Shown: positions 55,205 to 64,000, counted from the stretch's first letter. The stretch is 64,000 bases of DNA from Roseateles depolymerans (GCA_003241055.1 QFOD01000013.1:62001-126000), one strand, 5' to 3'. Program-made: numbers and translations. The notes: generated from the letters alone by a model not told the origin.

Positions 55205-56581
55205 CTACACCTGCGGCCCGGTGTGTCGCGAGAGCACCAGGCACAGCCCCGGCTCCAGGCGTCGCGCCGCCAGCTGCCAGCCGTGCGCGTCGGCGATCTC
55301 CTGGCAGATGGCCAGGCCCAGTCCTGCACCATGGTCGCGGCGATGAGCGCCGCGCCAGAAGCGCGTGAAGAGGCGGGGCAGCTGGTCGGGTGTGACGCCA
55401 CGGCCCTGGTCGCGAACGCTGAGCCCGTCGGGCGTCACGTTCAGGCACACCGCCGTGCCGGCCGGCGCGTGCTGGAGGGCGTTTTCCAGCAGGTTCTTCA
55501 GCAGCGTGAAGAGCGCGCCACGGTCGCTCTGCCACAGGACGGCGTCGTCCGGCACGTTCAGCTCCAGCCGGACCGTGGCGGCGTCGGCCATGCGGCGCAG
55601 GTAGCCGATGGCCTCCCGCGCCACGTCGCGCACATCGGTGGGGGCGAACTGGTAGTTGTGTGCCTCGCTGGCTTCGGCCAGCAGCAGCAATTGCTGTACC
55701 TGCCGGGTCATGTGCTCCACGTCCTTCAACAGCGCGTCGCGGTCGGTGTGCGGGGCCAGCAGTTCGATCTGCGCACGGATCAGTGCCAGCGGCGTCTTCA
55801 GCTCGTGCGCGGCCGTGGCGAGGAACTCCTGCTGCACCCGGTAGCCCTGCTCCACGCGCTCCAGCACGCGGTTGAAGCTGTCCACCAGCGGCCCGATCTC
55901 GGTCGGCACGCGGTCGCTGGGCAGGCGCTCGTGCAGCGAACGCGGCGAGATGGCCGCGGCCGAGGCCGACACCGCCTGCAAAGGCTTCTTCACGTAGCGC
56001 ATGGTCACGAAGGCGCACACACCGAACACGAACAGCAGCACCGCGCTGAACAGCCCGATGCCTATGCCCATGAACGGCAGCGCGATCTCCAGACGCAACA
56101 GCTCGGCCAGCCGGGCCGTGGCCGCCATCTGGAAATACCAGGTGCGCCCGTTGTGGTCGAGGGGTTGGGTGGCCCCGCGGAACTGTTGGCCGTCGCGCTC
56201 GTAGCTGAAGCCGCCACGCTGGAGCGGCAGCACGGGCGCCGGCCAGAAGGCGTCGCCGGCGGCGGACTGGAGCACGACGCGGCCGCTGCCATCCATCACG
56301 CGGAAGGCCAGGTCGTCCTTCATCGAGTCGAACATCCAGACGATCTTCTGCAGGTCTTCGTTGAAGCCGATCGGCAGGCCGGCGGCGTCAAAGACGATGT
56401 CGTCCACCAGGTTCTCGGCATGCTGGTTGATGTCCTCATAGACGAAGACCGGGCTGTTGAACTTCAACAGCCCCTCAATGGCAGCCACCAGCAGCAGCAC
56501 GCTGATCAGTACGCCGGCGACGTAGGCCAGCATGACGCGGGCGCTGAGGCTATTCGTCCAGCCCCGCTTCACGAACGGCAT
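55205..56581 (-). CDS. Sensor histidine kinase of the mipA-linked two-component system
   Basis: A 458-residue membrane kinase. Helix 1 is near 14-38, a periplasmic sensor region spans about 40-165, helix 2 is near 168-192, then HAMP and the dimerisation helix with His259 (FLATAAHELKTPLALIRAQ). ATPase motifs are LLKNLLENALQHAPAGT, RDQGRGV and HGAGLGLAICQEI. Its start overlaps the end of the response-regulator gene by 32 bp, so they are coupled. The layout resembles QseC/PmrB-type kinases. Confidence 0.92.
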   Translation of the reverse strand: MPFVKRGWTNSLSARVMLAYVAGVLISVLLLVAAIEGLLKFNSPVFVYEDINQHAENLVDDIVFDAAGLPIGFNEDLQKIVWMFDSMKDDLAFRVMDGSGRVVLQSAAGDAFWPAPVLPLQRGGFSYERDGQQFRGATQPLDHNGRTWYFQMAATARLAELLRLEIALPFMGIGIGLFSAVLLFVFGVCAFVTMRYVKKPLQAVSASAAAISPRSLHERLPSDRVPTEIGPLVDSFNRVLERVEQGYRVQQEFLATAAHELKTPLALIRAQIELLAPHTDRDALLKDVEHMTRQVQQLLLLAEASEAHNYQFAPTDVRDVAREAIGYLRRMADAATVRLELNVPDDAVLWQSDRGALFTLLKNLLENALQHAPAGTAVCLNVTPDGLSVRDQGRGVTPDQLPRLFTRFWRGAHRRDHGAGLGLAICQEIADAHGWQLAARRLEPGLCLVLSRHTGPQV

Positions 56582-57236
56582 AGCCGAGATTCCTTGCGTT
56601 GATGATGCGCTGCGTGGAGCCGATGGCCTGCAGCTTGCGGCGCAGCCGATGCAGTGCCACGTCCAGCGCGTTGGGCGTGACCGCCTTGCCCAGCCCCCAG
56701 CTGGCGGCCTCGAGCGCGCTGCGGCGCACGGTGTCGCCTGCCTTTTCCACCAGCAGCAGCATGATCTGCATCTCGGCCGTGGCCAGGGTCACGCTCTCGT
56801 CGCCGCAACACAGCGTGCCGGCATCGGGGCGGAGCAGCAGGTCGCCCAGCTGCGGCGCGAGCGGGCGGCTCTGAACCGGGCGGCGCAGCAGCGCGCGCAC
56901 ACGGGCCACCATCTCGTCCATCGCAAACGGCTTGGGCAGGTAGTCGTCGGCGCCGGCCTCCAGGCCTTCCACGCGGTCGTGCAGCGCATCGCGCGCGGTC
57001 AGCACCAGGCAGGGCGTGCCGTGGCCGGCCGCGCGCAGGCGCTTCAGCAGGTCCAGCCCATCGCCGCCGGGCAGGCCGCGGTCCAGCACCAGCGCGCGAT
57101 AGGGCAGCTGTTGCAGCGCCGACCAAGCGGCCGGGATCGAGGTCACGATGTCCACGGCCACGCCTGCGTCGCCCAGGCCCTTGCTGATCAGCTGGGCCAG
57201 GCGGTCATGATCCTCGACCAGCAGGATGCGATTCAT
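56550..57236 (-). CDS. OmpR-family response regulator, PmrA/QseB-like
   Basis: A 228-residue regulator: receiver with EDH (8-10), phosphoacceptor Asp52 (RALVLDRGLPGGDG) and Lys in YLPKPFAMDE, then a winged helix (VTPNALDVALHRLRRKLQAIGS, INARNLGYAV). The mipA stop and this start share one base (TGATG). Homologous operons respond to cationic peptides or metals; the PmrA-box-like repeats in the region upstream of mipA are its likely targets. Confidence 0.92.
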   Translation of the reverse strand: MNRILLVEDHDRLAQLISKGLGDAGVAVDIVTSIPAAWSALQQLPYRALVLDRGLPGGDGLDLLKRLRAAGHGTPCLVLTARDALHDRVEGLEAGADDYLPKPFAMDEMVARVRALLRRPVQSRPLAPQLGDLLLRPDAGTLCCGDESVTLATAEMQIMLLLVEKAGDTVRRSALEAASWGLGKAVTPNALDVALHRLRRKLQAIGSTQRIINARNLGYAVREAGLDE

Positions 57237-58048
57237 CAGAAGCGGTACAGGTAGCTCATCAGGACGCGGTTGTCGGTGCTGCGGTCCACCAGCGGGCTGT
57301 TCTTGATTTCCTTGCCCAGGCTGGTGATACCCACGTCCAGCATCACGGCGTGATGGCGGTCGAACAGGTACATGCCCCGCAGGCCCAGCTCGGTGTTGGT
57401 GGTGGCCTTGCCCAGGTACGTGGCCCGCGTGGCCGTCGTCTCGTGAGTGCGAACGCCGAAATAGTAGTCCACGTACTTTTTGTCCACCCAGTTCGCGCCC
57501 AGACGCGGCGTCAGCATCAGCTGCGGGCCCAGGCGCCAGGTCTTCTCCAGCGTCAGCGCGAAGCGGCTGCCCTTGCTGTTGCCGGAGGCGTCGGCCGTCC
57601 ACTCGGCGCTGAGGTGAGCCACGTCATTGCGCCAGGTGGCCTTGGCGCCGGCCCAGAAGCCGCCCTTGCGTTTGTCCATGCCGGCCAGGATGGGGGCGTC
57701 ATCGGCCTCGTAGCCCTCGCCGCTATACCTGCCGACGAGGCGGAAGTCGATGGCCTGCCTGTTGCCGAACTCCACGCGCGGCAGCTTCACCTCGGCACCC
57801 AGGCCGCTGAAGCGGAACCAGCTGTTCTCGTACATCAACAGCGGCAGCACCTTGGTGTCTCGGTCGATGCCGGTATACGGATCCTGCTTGGACAGCGCAG
57901 CGATGCCGAGCGACCAGGACGGCTCGCCCTCCTTGCCCGACCCTCCAGGCCCCTGTGCCGCTGCCAGCAGCGGCAGCGCCAGGCCCAGGGCCGCTGCGGA
58001 CCTGAGCGTCGTGTGAACTGAGAAAGAGGAGGCAGACAAGGTGCGCAT
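57236..58048 (-). CDS. MipA/OmpV-family outer-membrane protein
   Basis: A 270-residue outer-membrane barrel. A signal peptide (about 1-31) precedes beta-strands typical of the family (SWSLGIAALSKQDPYTG, DFRLVGRYSGEGYEADDAPILAGMDKRKGGFWAGAKATW) and the protein ends in Phe (SYLYRF). MipA was described as scaffolding MltA and PBP1B in E. coli, and OmpV homologues are often co-regulated with two-component genes. Here it is the first gene of mipA-regulator-kinase, divergent from the second RND operon. Confidence 0.87.
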   Translation of the reverse strand: MRTLSASSFSVHTTLRSAAALGLALPLLAAAQGPGGSGKEGEPSWSLGIAALSKQDPYTGIDRDTKVLPLLMYENSWFRFSGLGAEVKLPRVEFGNRQAIDFRLVGRYSGEGYEADDAPILAGMDKRKGGFWAGAKATWRNDVAHLSAEWTADASGNSKGSRFALTLEKTWRLGPQLMLTPRLGANWVDKKYVDYYFGVRTHETTATRATYLGKATTNTELGLRGMYLFDRHHAVMLDVGITSLGKEIKNSPLVDRSTDNRVLMSYLYRF

Positions 58049-58104
58049 GGGGGATCCCGGAGCGGGCAGGGGGGTGAAAGGAGCCCCATCGTCTTCGCTG
58101 CCGT

Positions 58105-58158
58105 CTTACCGCGCACTTACCGTCCCTGACCTGCACGTCCGGGCGGGCCGGTAAGTGC
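58105..58158. promoter_or_regulatory. PmrA-box-like repeats in the mipA / RND divergent region
   Basis: CTTACC-N5-CTTACC (58105-58121) is a direct repeat with an 11-bp period, the architecture of OmpR/PmrA-family sites. A third copy in inverse orientation, CGGTAAGTGC (58149-58158), matches GCACTTACCG (58113-58122) exactly over 10 bp. The region separates mipA from the RND operon, so one regulator could control both sides. Confidence 0.65.
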
Positions 58159-58192
58159 CAGGAAAGTCGGGGGGCCGAACAGTGCGCCCCCG

Positions 58193-59620
58193 ATGCGCCA
58201 CCTGACCCCTTACTTCGCACTGCTTGCCGCACTGGGGCTGACCGGCTGTGCCGGCACCGCCACCCCGACCGGCAGCCCGCCGCCCGTCGCTCCGCAATGG
58301 CATGCCGACCTGCCCCATGCCGGCGAACTGGGCGACCTGCGGGCCTGGTGGGCGCAGTTCGACGACCCGCTGCTGGCCCGCCTCGTCGAAGCCGGCCAGG
58401 CCGCCAGCCCCACGCTGGCCACGGCGGCGGCCAACATTGCCGAGGCCCGTGCGGCTCGTGTGGCCGGGCGGGCGGCGCTGCTGCCCACGCTGGACCTCAG
58501 CGCCAGTGCCTCGCGTGGCCGCGCGGAGCCGGGCGCTCCCGCGGGCAGCGTGGCGTCCGCCGCGCTGCAGGCCAGCTGGGAGCTGGACTTGTTCGGTGGG
58601 CTGCGCGCCGGCGCCGACGCCGCCCAGGCGCGGCTGGCAGCGCGGGACGCCGCCTGGCACGAGGCCCGCGTGTTGGTCGCCGCCGAGGTGGCCAGCGCCT
58701 ATGCCGACCTGCGCGCCTGCGAGCAGCGCCGCCAGCAGCTCGATCAGGACGCCAGTTCCCGCGAGCTGACGGCCGACATCACCGAGGCCGCCGCCCGCGT
58801 GGGCGTGCGCTCGTGGGTGAGCGCCGACCTGGCTCGCGCCAGCGCCGCCGAGGGCCAGGTCTTGCGGCAGCAGCAGCAGGCGCAGTGCGAATTGACCGTG
58901 AAGTCACTCGTGGCGCTGACCGCGCTGGGCGAGCCCGAGCTGCGCCGCCTGCTGGCCGAGCGCACCGCGCGCCTGCCGCAGCCGCGCGAGTTCGCCGTGC
59001 CCGGCGTGCCCGCCGCACTGCTGGCCCAACGGCCCGACGTGCACGCCGCCGGCCTGGAGCTGTCTGCCGCCAGCGCCGACGCCACCCAGGCCGATGCGCA
59101 GCGCTGGCCGCGCATCACGCTGGCGGGCACGGTGGGCACGGCGCGATCACAGGGGCTGGGCGCAAGTGCCGAAGGCGGCGTGTGGACGCTGGGCCCCGTC
59201 AGCGTCACGCTGCCGCTGTTCGACGGCGGCGTGCGCCGCGCCAACGTGGAGGCTGCCCGTGCGCGCCACACGGCGGCGCTGGCCGTCTACGCCGCGCGGC
59301 TGCGCACGGCCATCGAAGAGGTCGAACGCGCCCTCGTCGCGCTGCAGGCCACCGCCCGGCGCAGCGGCGACGCGCTTGCCGCCGAGCGCGGCTACGAGCG
59401 CGCCTACCAGGCCACCGCCGCCAGCTACGGCGCCGGCGCCGAGAGCCTGCTGGTGCTGGAAGACGCCCGCCGCAGCCTGCTCGCGGCGCAGGGCACCCGC
59501 CAGGCACTGCAGCGTGAGCGGCTGGCGGCCTGGATCGCGCTGTACCGCGCCACCGGCGGCGGCTGGCAGGCGCCTGCCGTTTCCCTCACTCACAACGCCG
59601 CGGCCACGCCCGGCCTCTGA
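58193..59620 (+). CDS. Outer-membrane efflux lipoprotein (NodT family), second RND system
   Basis: A 475-residue TolC-like factor with lipobox LTGC (Cys19) and two outer-membrane-efflux repeats (about 55-245 and 260-455). Recognisable stretches include WWAQFDDPLLARLVEAG, LDLSASASRGRAEPG and TLPLFDGGVRRANVEAARARH. It opens the operon, followed by the adaptor after 1 bp. It is only distantly similar to the channel gene at 32.7-34.1 kb. Confidence 0.93.
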   Translation: MRHLTPYFALLAALGLTGCAGTATPTGSPPPVAPQWHADLPHAGELGDLRAWWAQFDDPLLARLVEAGQAASPTLATAAANIAEARAARVAGRAALLPTLDLSASASRGRAEPGAPAGSVASAALQASWELDLFGGLRAGADAAQARLAARDAAWHEARVLVAAEVASAYADLRACEQRRQQLDQDASSRELTADITEAAARVGVRSWVSADLARASAAEGQVLRQQQQAQCELTVKSLVALTALGEPELRRLLAERTARLPQPREFAVPGVPAALLAQRPDVHAAGLELSAASADATQADAQRWPRITLAGTVGTARSQGLGASAEGGVWTLGPVSVTLPLFDGGVRRANVEAARARHTAALAVYAARLRTAIEEVERALVALQATARRSGDALAAERGYERAYQATAASYGAGAESLLVLEDARRSLLAAQGTRQALQRERLAAWIALYRATGGGWQAPAVSLTHNAAATPGL

Positions 59621-59621
59621 C

Positions 59622-60746
59622 ATGAAGCCCACCCAATCGCTGACCCTGATCGCCGCTGTCATCGCCGTCGGCGGTGCGGCCCTCTCGGTGGCCCTGGCCG
59701 CCCCCAGGCCTGCCGACGACGCCCGCCGCGAGCGGCCGGCGCTGACGGTGGAGCTCACCCGGCTGGCTCACGGCACGCTGCCGCTGCGGGTGCCCGCGCA
59801 CGGCGACATCGCGGCCTGGCAGGAGGCCAGCGTGGGCGCGGAGGCGAATGGACTGCGGCTGGCGGAGGTGCGCGTCAACGTGGGTGAGCCGGTGCGGCGC
59901 GGTCAGGTGCTGGCCACGTTCGCCACCGAGGTCGTGACGGCCGATCTCGCGTTGCGCCGCGCCGCCGTGGCCGAGGCGCGCGTGGCGCTGGCCGAGGCGG
60001 CCGGCAACGCGCAGCGCGCCCGCCAGCTGCAGGACACCGGCGCGCTGTCGCTGCAGCAGGTGCAGCAGCAGCTCGCCGCCGAGGCCGCCGCGCAGGCCCG
60101 CCTGGAGGCCGCGCAGGCGGCCGAGGCGGTAGAGCTACTGCGCCTCGTGCAGACGCAGGTGCGCGCGCCGGACGACGGTGTCATCTCCGCGCGCACCGCC
60201 ACCGTCGGCGCCGTGGTGCCGGCGGGGCAGGAGCTGTTCCGCCTGGTGCGCCGCAACCGGCTGGAGTGGCGCGCCGAGGTGGCCGCGGCCGACCTCGCCC
60301 GGCTGCGCGCCGCGCGCAGCGTGCGCGTGACGCTGGCCGGCGGCGAGGTGCTGGACGGCCGGCTGCGCCAACTGGCGCCGCAGGTGGACGTGCGCACCCG
60401 CAACGGCATGGCCTACGTGGACCTGCCGCGCCACGGCAGCGCGCGGGCGGGCATGTTCGCGCGGGGCGAGTTCGAGCTGGGCCAGAGCGACGCGTGGACG
60501 CTGCCGCGCAGCGCGGTGCAGCGGCGCGAGGGCCTGGCGTATGTGTTCCGAGTCGGGCCCGACTCGCGTGTGGTGCAGACGCAGGTGACGCTGGGCCGCG
60601 AGGCCGGCGACCGCATCGAGATCCTGGGCGGGTTGAAGGGTGCCGAGCGCGTGGTGGCATCGGGCGCGGCCTTCCTGGGCGACAACGACCTCGTCGGCGT
60701 GGCCGACACCTCGGCCGCCGCCGCGGCCGGAAAGGGCACGCGATGA
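59622..60746 (+). CDS. RND efflux periplasmic adaptor, second system
   Basis: A 374-residue membrane-fusion protein. It has one N-terminal signal/anchor helix (about 8-27) with no lipobox, a lipoyl half (ANGLRLAEVRVNVGEPVRRGQVLATF), an Ala-rich coiled hairpin (about 108-165), and VQTQVRAPDDGVISARTATVGAVV. The stop overlaps the permease start (ATGA). The short, Ala-rich hairpin differs from the first adaptor. Confidence 0.92.
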   Translation: MKPTQSLTLIAAVIAVGGAALSVALAAPRPADDARRERPALTVELTRLAHGTLPLRVPAHGDIAAWQEASVGAEANGLRLAEVRVNVGEPVRRGQVLATFATEVVTADLALRRAAVAEARVALAEAAGNAQRARQLQDTGALSLQQVQQQLAAEAAAQARLEAAQAAEAVELLRLVQTQVRAPDDGVISARTATVGAVVPAGQELFRLVRRNRLEWRAEVAAADLARLRAARSVRVTLAGGEVLDGRLRQLAPQVDVRTRNGMAYVDLPRHGSARAGMFARGEFELGQSDAWTLPRSAVQRREGLAYVFRVGPDSRVVQTQVTLGREAGDRIEILGGLKGAERVVASGAAFLGDNDLVGVADTSAAAAAGKGTR

Positions 60747-63700
60747 ACTGGAATGTCTCGTCCTGGGCCATCCGCAATCCGACGCCGGTGGTGCTGCTGT
60801 TCGTGCTGCTCACGCTGGCGGGATTGATGTCCTTCGCCGCGATGAAGGTGCAGAACTTCCCGGACATCGAGGTGCCGGTCATCACCGTGGGCGCCGCGCT
60901 GCCTGGTGCGTCGCCGTCGCAGATGGAGACCGAGGTGGCGCGCAGGCTGGAGAACGCGCTGGCCACGCTGCAGGGCGTGAAGCACATCGGCAGCGTGCTG
61001 ACCGACGGCAACGCCGACATCACCGTCGAGTTCCGTCTGGAGAAGCCGCTGCAGGAGGCGCTGGACGAGGTGCGCGACGCCGTGGCTCGTGTGCGCGGCG
61101 ACCTGCCGGCCGCCCTGCGCGACCCCGTCATCCGCAAGGTGCAGCTGGCCGATGAGCCGGTGCTCACCTACACCGTGGCCTCCACGCGGCAGAGCGCCGA
61201 GGCGCTGTCGTGGTTCATCGACAGCGAGGTCAGCAAGACCCTGCTGGCCGTGCCCGGCGTGGGCGCCGTGCGCCGCGTGGGCGGGGCGGACCGTGAGGTG
61301 CGTGTCGAGCTGGACGCGCAGCGCCTGCTGGCGCTGAACGCCACCGCGGCCGACATCTCCCGCCAGCTGCGCCGCGCGCAGCAGGAAGCCTCCGGCGGGC
61401 GGGTGGACGTGGGCGGCATGGAGCAATCCGTGCGCACCTTGGCCACCGTGGACTCGGCCGAGGCGCTGGGTGCGCTGCAGCTGTCGCTGAGCGACGGCCG
61501 CCGCGTGCGGCTGGACCAGCTTGCCCGCGTGACGGACACCATCGCCGAGCCGCGCACCGGCGCATGGCTGGACGGCGGCCCCGTCGTCGCCTTCGAGGTG
61601 GTGCGTGCGCGAGGCGCCAGCGAGCTGGAGGTGGCCGACGGCGTGCGCCGGGCCGTGGCGGCGCTGCAGGCGCAGCACGGTGGGCTCACGCTGAGCGAGA
61701 CCATCGACTTCACCGGCCCCGTCGTGGAGAACTACGACGGCTCGATGCGGCTGCTGTACGAGGGCGCTGCGCTGGCCACGCTGGTGGTGTTCCTGTTCCT
61801 GCGCAACGGCAGGGCCACGGCCGTCGCGGCGGTGGCGCTGCCGCTGTCCATCATTCCCACCTTCGCGCTGATGCACGCGCTGGGCTTCACGCTGAACATC
61901 GTCACGCTGCTGTCGATCTCGCTGGTGGTGGGCGTGCTGGTGGACGACGCCATCGTCGAGATCGAGAACATCGAGCGCCACCTGCTGATGGGCAAGCCCC
62001 CGCTGCAGGCCGCGCACGACGCGGCGGCCGAGATCGGCCTGGCCGTCATCGCCACCACGTTCACGCTGGTGGCGGTGTTCCTGCCCACGGCGTTCATGAG
62101 TGGCACGGTGGGTCGCTTCTTCGTGCAGTTCGGCTGGACGACGGCGGGCGCCGTGCTGTTCTCGCTGCTGGTGGCGCGGCTGCTCACGCCCATGATGGCC
62201 GCGCACCTGATGCGAGCGCCCAGGCGCCATGCAGGCGAGCCGGCCTGGGTGAGGCGCTACCTGGGCTGGGTGAGCGCCTGCCTGCGGCACCGCGGGCTCA
62301 CGCTGATGGTGGCCACGGCGTTCTTCATCGGCGGGCTGGGGCTGGCGACGCTGTTGCCCAGCACCTTCATCCCGCCCGACGATGAAGCGCTGAGCGAAGT
62401 GACGCTGACGCTGCCGCCCGGCAGCACGCTGGCCGACACCGCCGCTCTGGCCGAGCGGGCGCGCATGCTGGCGATGCGGAACGCGCAGGTGCGCGGGGCG
62501 TTCACGGCCATCGGCACCGGCAGCCGTGGCGACGACGACGAAGCCCCTACCGGCGCCGATGTTCGCACCGCCGTGATGACGTTGATGCTCAGCTACCGCA
62601 GCGAACGCCGCGGCGTGACGCAGCAGGACATCGAGCAGCAGCTGCGCGAGGCGCTGGCCCCGCTGCCGGGCGTGCGCGTGCGCGTGGGCGGCTCGGGCGA
62701 GAGCTATGCGCTGGTGCTGGCCGGCGACGACGAGCGCCTGCTCACCCAGCATGCGCAGCGCGTGGAGCGAGAACTGCGCTCGCTGCCGGGCGTGGGCGCG
62801 GTGACCTCGTCGGCCAGCCTGCTGCGCCCCGAGCTGCAGCTGCGGCCGGACTTCGCTCGCGCGGCCGACCTGGGCGTCACCGCCGAGTCCATCGCCGACA
62901 CGCTGCGCGTGGCCACGCTGGGTGACTACGTGCAAGACCTGGCCAAGCTCAACCTGAACGAGCGCCAGGTGCCGGTGGCCGTGCGCCTGGCCGCCGCTGG
63001 CCGCGGGGACCTGGACCTGCTGCGCCGCCTGCCCGTGCCTGGCGTACGCGGCCCGGTGGCGCTGGAGAACGTGGCCGTGCTGGCCATGGACAGCGGCCCC
63101 ACGCAGATCACCCGGCACGACCGCCGGCGCAACATCCGCATCGATGTGGAGCCCGGCGGTCGGCCGCTGGGCGAGATCGAGGCGGCGGTGGAGGCGCTGC
63201 CCAGCCTGCAGAAGCTGCCGCGCGGCATCGCCCGCAGCACGCTGGGCGATGCCGACGAGATGGGCCGCCTGGCCGCCGGCTTCGGCGTGGCCATGCTGAC
63301 CGGCGTGCTGTGCATCTACATGGTGCTGGTGCTGCTGCTGAAGGACTTCGTGCAGCCGCTGACGCTGCTGGCGGCGCTGGTGCTGTCGGTGCCAGGTGCG
63401 GTGCTGGCGTTGTTCCTGGCGGGCGCGTCGCTGTCCATGCCGTCGCTGATCGGCCTGGTGATGCTGATGGGCATCGCCACCAAGAACGCCATCCTGCTGG
63501 TGGACTACGTCATTCTTGCCCGCCGCGACCACGGCATGGAGCGCGGCGCCGCCATCCTCGACGCCTGCCGCAAGCGCGCGCGCCCCATCGTCATGACCAC
63601 GCTGGCCATGGGCGCCGGCATGCTGCCGGTGGCGCTGGGCTGGGTGGGCGACCCGAGCTTCCGCGTGCCCATGGCCATCGTCGTCATCGGCGGGCTGATC

Positions 63701-63826
63701 ACGTCCACCTTTCTGAGCCTGCTGGTGGTGCCGGTGGTCTACAGCGTGATGGATGACGGCGTGACCGCGCTGCGGCGATGGCGCGGCCGGCCGGCCACGG
63801 CGTCGGTGGCGGAGGTGGCGCCATGA
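60743..63826 (+). CDS. RND efflux permease, second system
   Basis: A 1027-residue proton-driven exporter. N-terminal MNWNVSSWAIRNPTPVVLL, periplasmic loops, helix-4 relay VGVLVDDAIVEIENIERH and the C-terminal IATKNAILLVDYVILARR are all present. It belongs to the broader HAE family but is clearly different from the first permease and closer to MdtB/C-like or metabolite exporters in feel. It is coupled to the adaptor upstream and to a hydroxylase-like gene downstream, both by ATGA overlaps. Confidence 0.94.
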   Translation: MNWNVSSWAIRNPTPVVLLFVLLTLAGLMSFAAMKVQNFPDIEVPVITVGAALPGASPSQMETEVARRLENALATLQGVKHIGSVLTDGNADITVEFRLEKPLQEALDEVRDAVARVRGDLPAALRDPVIRKVQLADEPVLTYTVASTRQSAEALSWFIDSEVSKTLLAVPGVGAVRRVGGADREVRVELDAQRLLALNATAADISRQLRRAQQEASGGRVDVGGMEQSVRTLATVDSAEALGALQLSLSDGRRVRLDQLARVTDTIAEPRTGAWLDGGPVVAFEVVRARGASELEVADGVRRAVAALQAQHGGLTLSETIDFTGPVVENYDGSMRLLYEGAALATLVVFLFLRNGRATAVAAVALPLSIIPTFALMHALGFTLNIVTLLSISLVVGVLVDDAIVEIENIERHLLMGKPPLQAAHDAAAEIGLAVIATTFTLVAVFLPTAFMSGTVGRFFVQFGWTTAGAVLFSLLVARLLTPMMAAHLMRAPRRHAGEPAWVRRYLGWVSACLRHRGLTLMVATAFFIGGLGLATLLPSTFIPPDDEALSEVTLTLPPGSTLADTAALAERARMLAMRNAQVRGAFTAIGTGSRGDDDEAPTGADVRTAVMTLMLSYRSERRGVTQQDIEQQLREALAPLPGVRVRVGGSGESYALVLAGDDERLLTQHAQRVERELRSLPGVGAVTSSASLLRPELQLRPDFARAADLGVTAESIADTLRVATLGDYVQDLAKLNLNERQVPVAVRLAAAGRGDLDLLRRLPVPGVRGPVALENVAVLAMDSGPTQITRHDRRRNIRIDVEPGGRPLGEIEAAVEALPSLQKLPRGIARSTLGDADEMGRLAAGFGVAMLTGVLCIYMVLVLLLKDFVQPLTLLAALVLSVPGAVLALFLAGASLSMPSLIGLVMLMGIATKNAILLVDYVILARRDHGMERGAAILDACRKRARPIVMTTLAMGAGMLPVALGWVGDPSFRVPMAIVVIGGLITSTFLSLLVVPVVYSVMDDGVTALRRWRGRPATASVAEVAP

Positions 63827-64000
63827 GCTGGAGCCTCATCGCCCTGCTGGCCGTTCTGGCCTACGCCGCCGGCTGCATCGCCTACGTGTACCGCTGGCGC
63901 GGCCGGCTGCGCTACGCGAGCTTCGGCCAATACCTGCGCAAGAGCTGGCCGGTGTTCGCGCCGCTGAACTGCCTGATGTACATGGGCACGCAGCGCTGGG
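63823..64000 (+). CDS. Probable aspartyl/asparaginyl beta-hydroxylase (LpxO-like), partial
   Basis: The first 59 codons of a gene cut by the window end. A membrane helix (about 3-22) is followed by YRWRGRLRYASFGQYLRKSW and PVFAPLNCLMYMGT. This helix-basic-segment-PLN-LMY pattern matches the N-terminus of LpxO-type 2-oxoglutarate-dependent hydroxylases, which hydroxylate lipid A. The catalytic part lies outside the window, so the call rests on the N-terminus only. The start overlaps the permease stop (ATGA), placing it in the pump operon. Confidence 0.55.
   Translation, partial: MSWSLIALLAVLAYAAGCIAYVYRWRGRLRYASFGQYLRKSWPVFAPLNCLMYMGTQRW

Noticed and set aside
60413..63532. A 1039-codon open frame on the minus strand opposite the second RND permease.
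   Set aside because: Same reasoning: low-complexity His/Gln/Arg composition and full overlap with a clear permease gene.

Overview
The window is about 64 kb of high-GC chromosomal DNA. Gene content and order point to a betaproteobacterium of the order Burkholderiales, probably the Roseateles/Mitsuaria/Rubrivivax side. This placement is inferred from recA-recX-DUF2889-sucCD, mreBCD-mrdA-rodA divergent from gatCAB, and the protein sequences, not from a database search. No rRNA, tRNA, insertion sequence, integrase or CRISPR array was recognised. No gene-free gap exceeds 300 bases.

Left part (1-12.1 kb): a minus-strand series runs recA, recX, a DUF2889 gene, sucC, sucD, a TerC-like membrane protein, a Ser/Thr kinase, a PP2C phosphatase, a double-FHA protein, a metallo-beta-lactamase-fold hydrolase and a type IV pilin. 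recA carries an SOS box. The pilin gene has a clear sigma-54 promoter with two upstream TGAC-N7-GTCA palindromes. A TctD/TctE-like two-component pair is divergent from recA.

Centre-left (12.1-28.1 kb): the rod-shape operon mreB-mreC-mreD-mrdA-rodA (minus) is divergent from gatC-gatA-gatB (plus). Then come a DUF4124 protein and pyrE, a TonB-dependent receptor, exonuclease III and a POT-family peptide transporter.

Centre (28.1-47.6 kb): the first tripartite RND pump (adaptor, permease, outer membrane factor) is followed by a LytS/LytTR-type pair with an acyltransferase. Next is a compact cassette of two DUF2589 proteins, a small unknown protein and a fused lytic transglycosylase/M15 peptidase. 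A series of single genes follows: an MBL hydrolase, a LuxR-type and a Crp/Fnr-type regulator, an M48 peptidase and a flavin reductase. A YtrA-like GntR regulator with an ABC transporter closes the section; its 26-bp operator overlaps its own promoter.

Right part (47.7-64 kb): a 1239-residue regulator combines a SARP/BTAD domain, a degenerate class III cyclase domain, an AAA-type ATPase and TPR-like repeats. It is followed by an RsbW-like ATPase, a STAS protein and a repeat lipoprotein with eight EF-hand-like repeats and a predicted beta-propeller. Finally a mipA-response regulator-histidine kinase operon is divergent from a second RND pump. The pump operon overlaps the start of a probable LpxO-like hydroxylase cut by the window end. 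The divergent intergenic region holds a PmrA-box-like repeat that ties the two operons together.

The best candidates for undescribed biology are the DUF2589/peptidoglycan-hydrolase cassette, the SARP-cyclase-AAA regulator beside a partial partner-switching pair, and the TerC-kinase-phosphatase-FHA operon.
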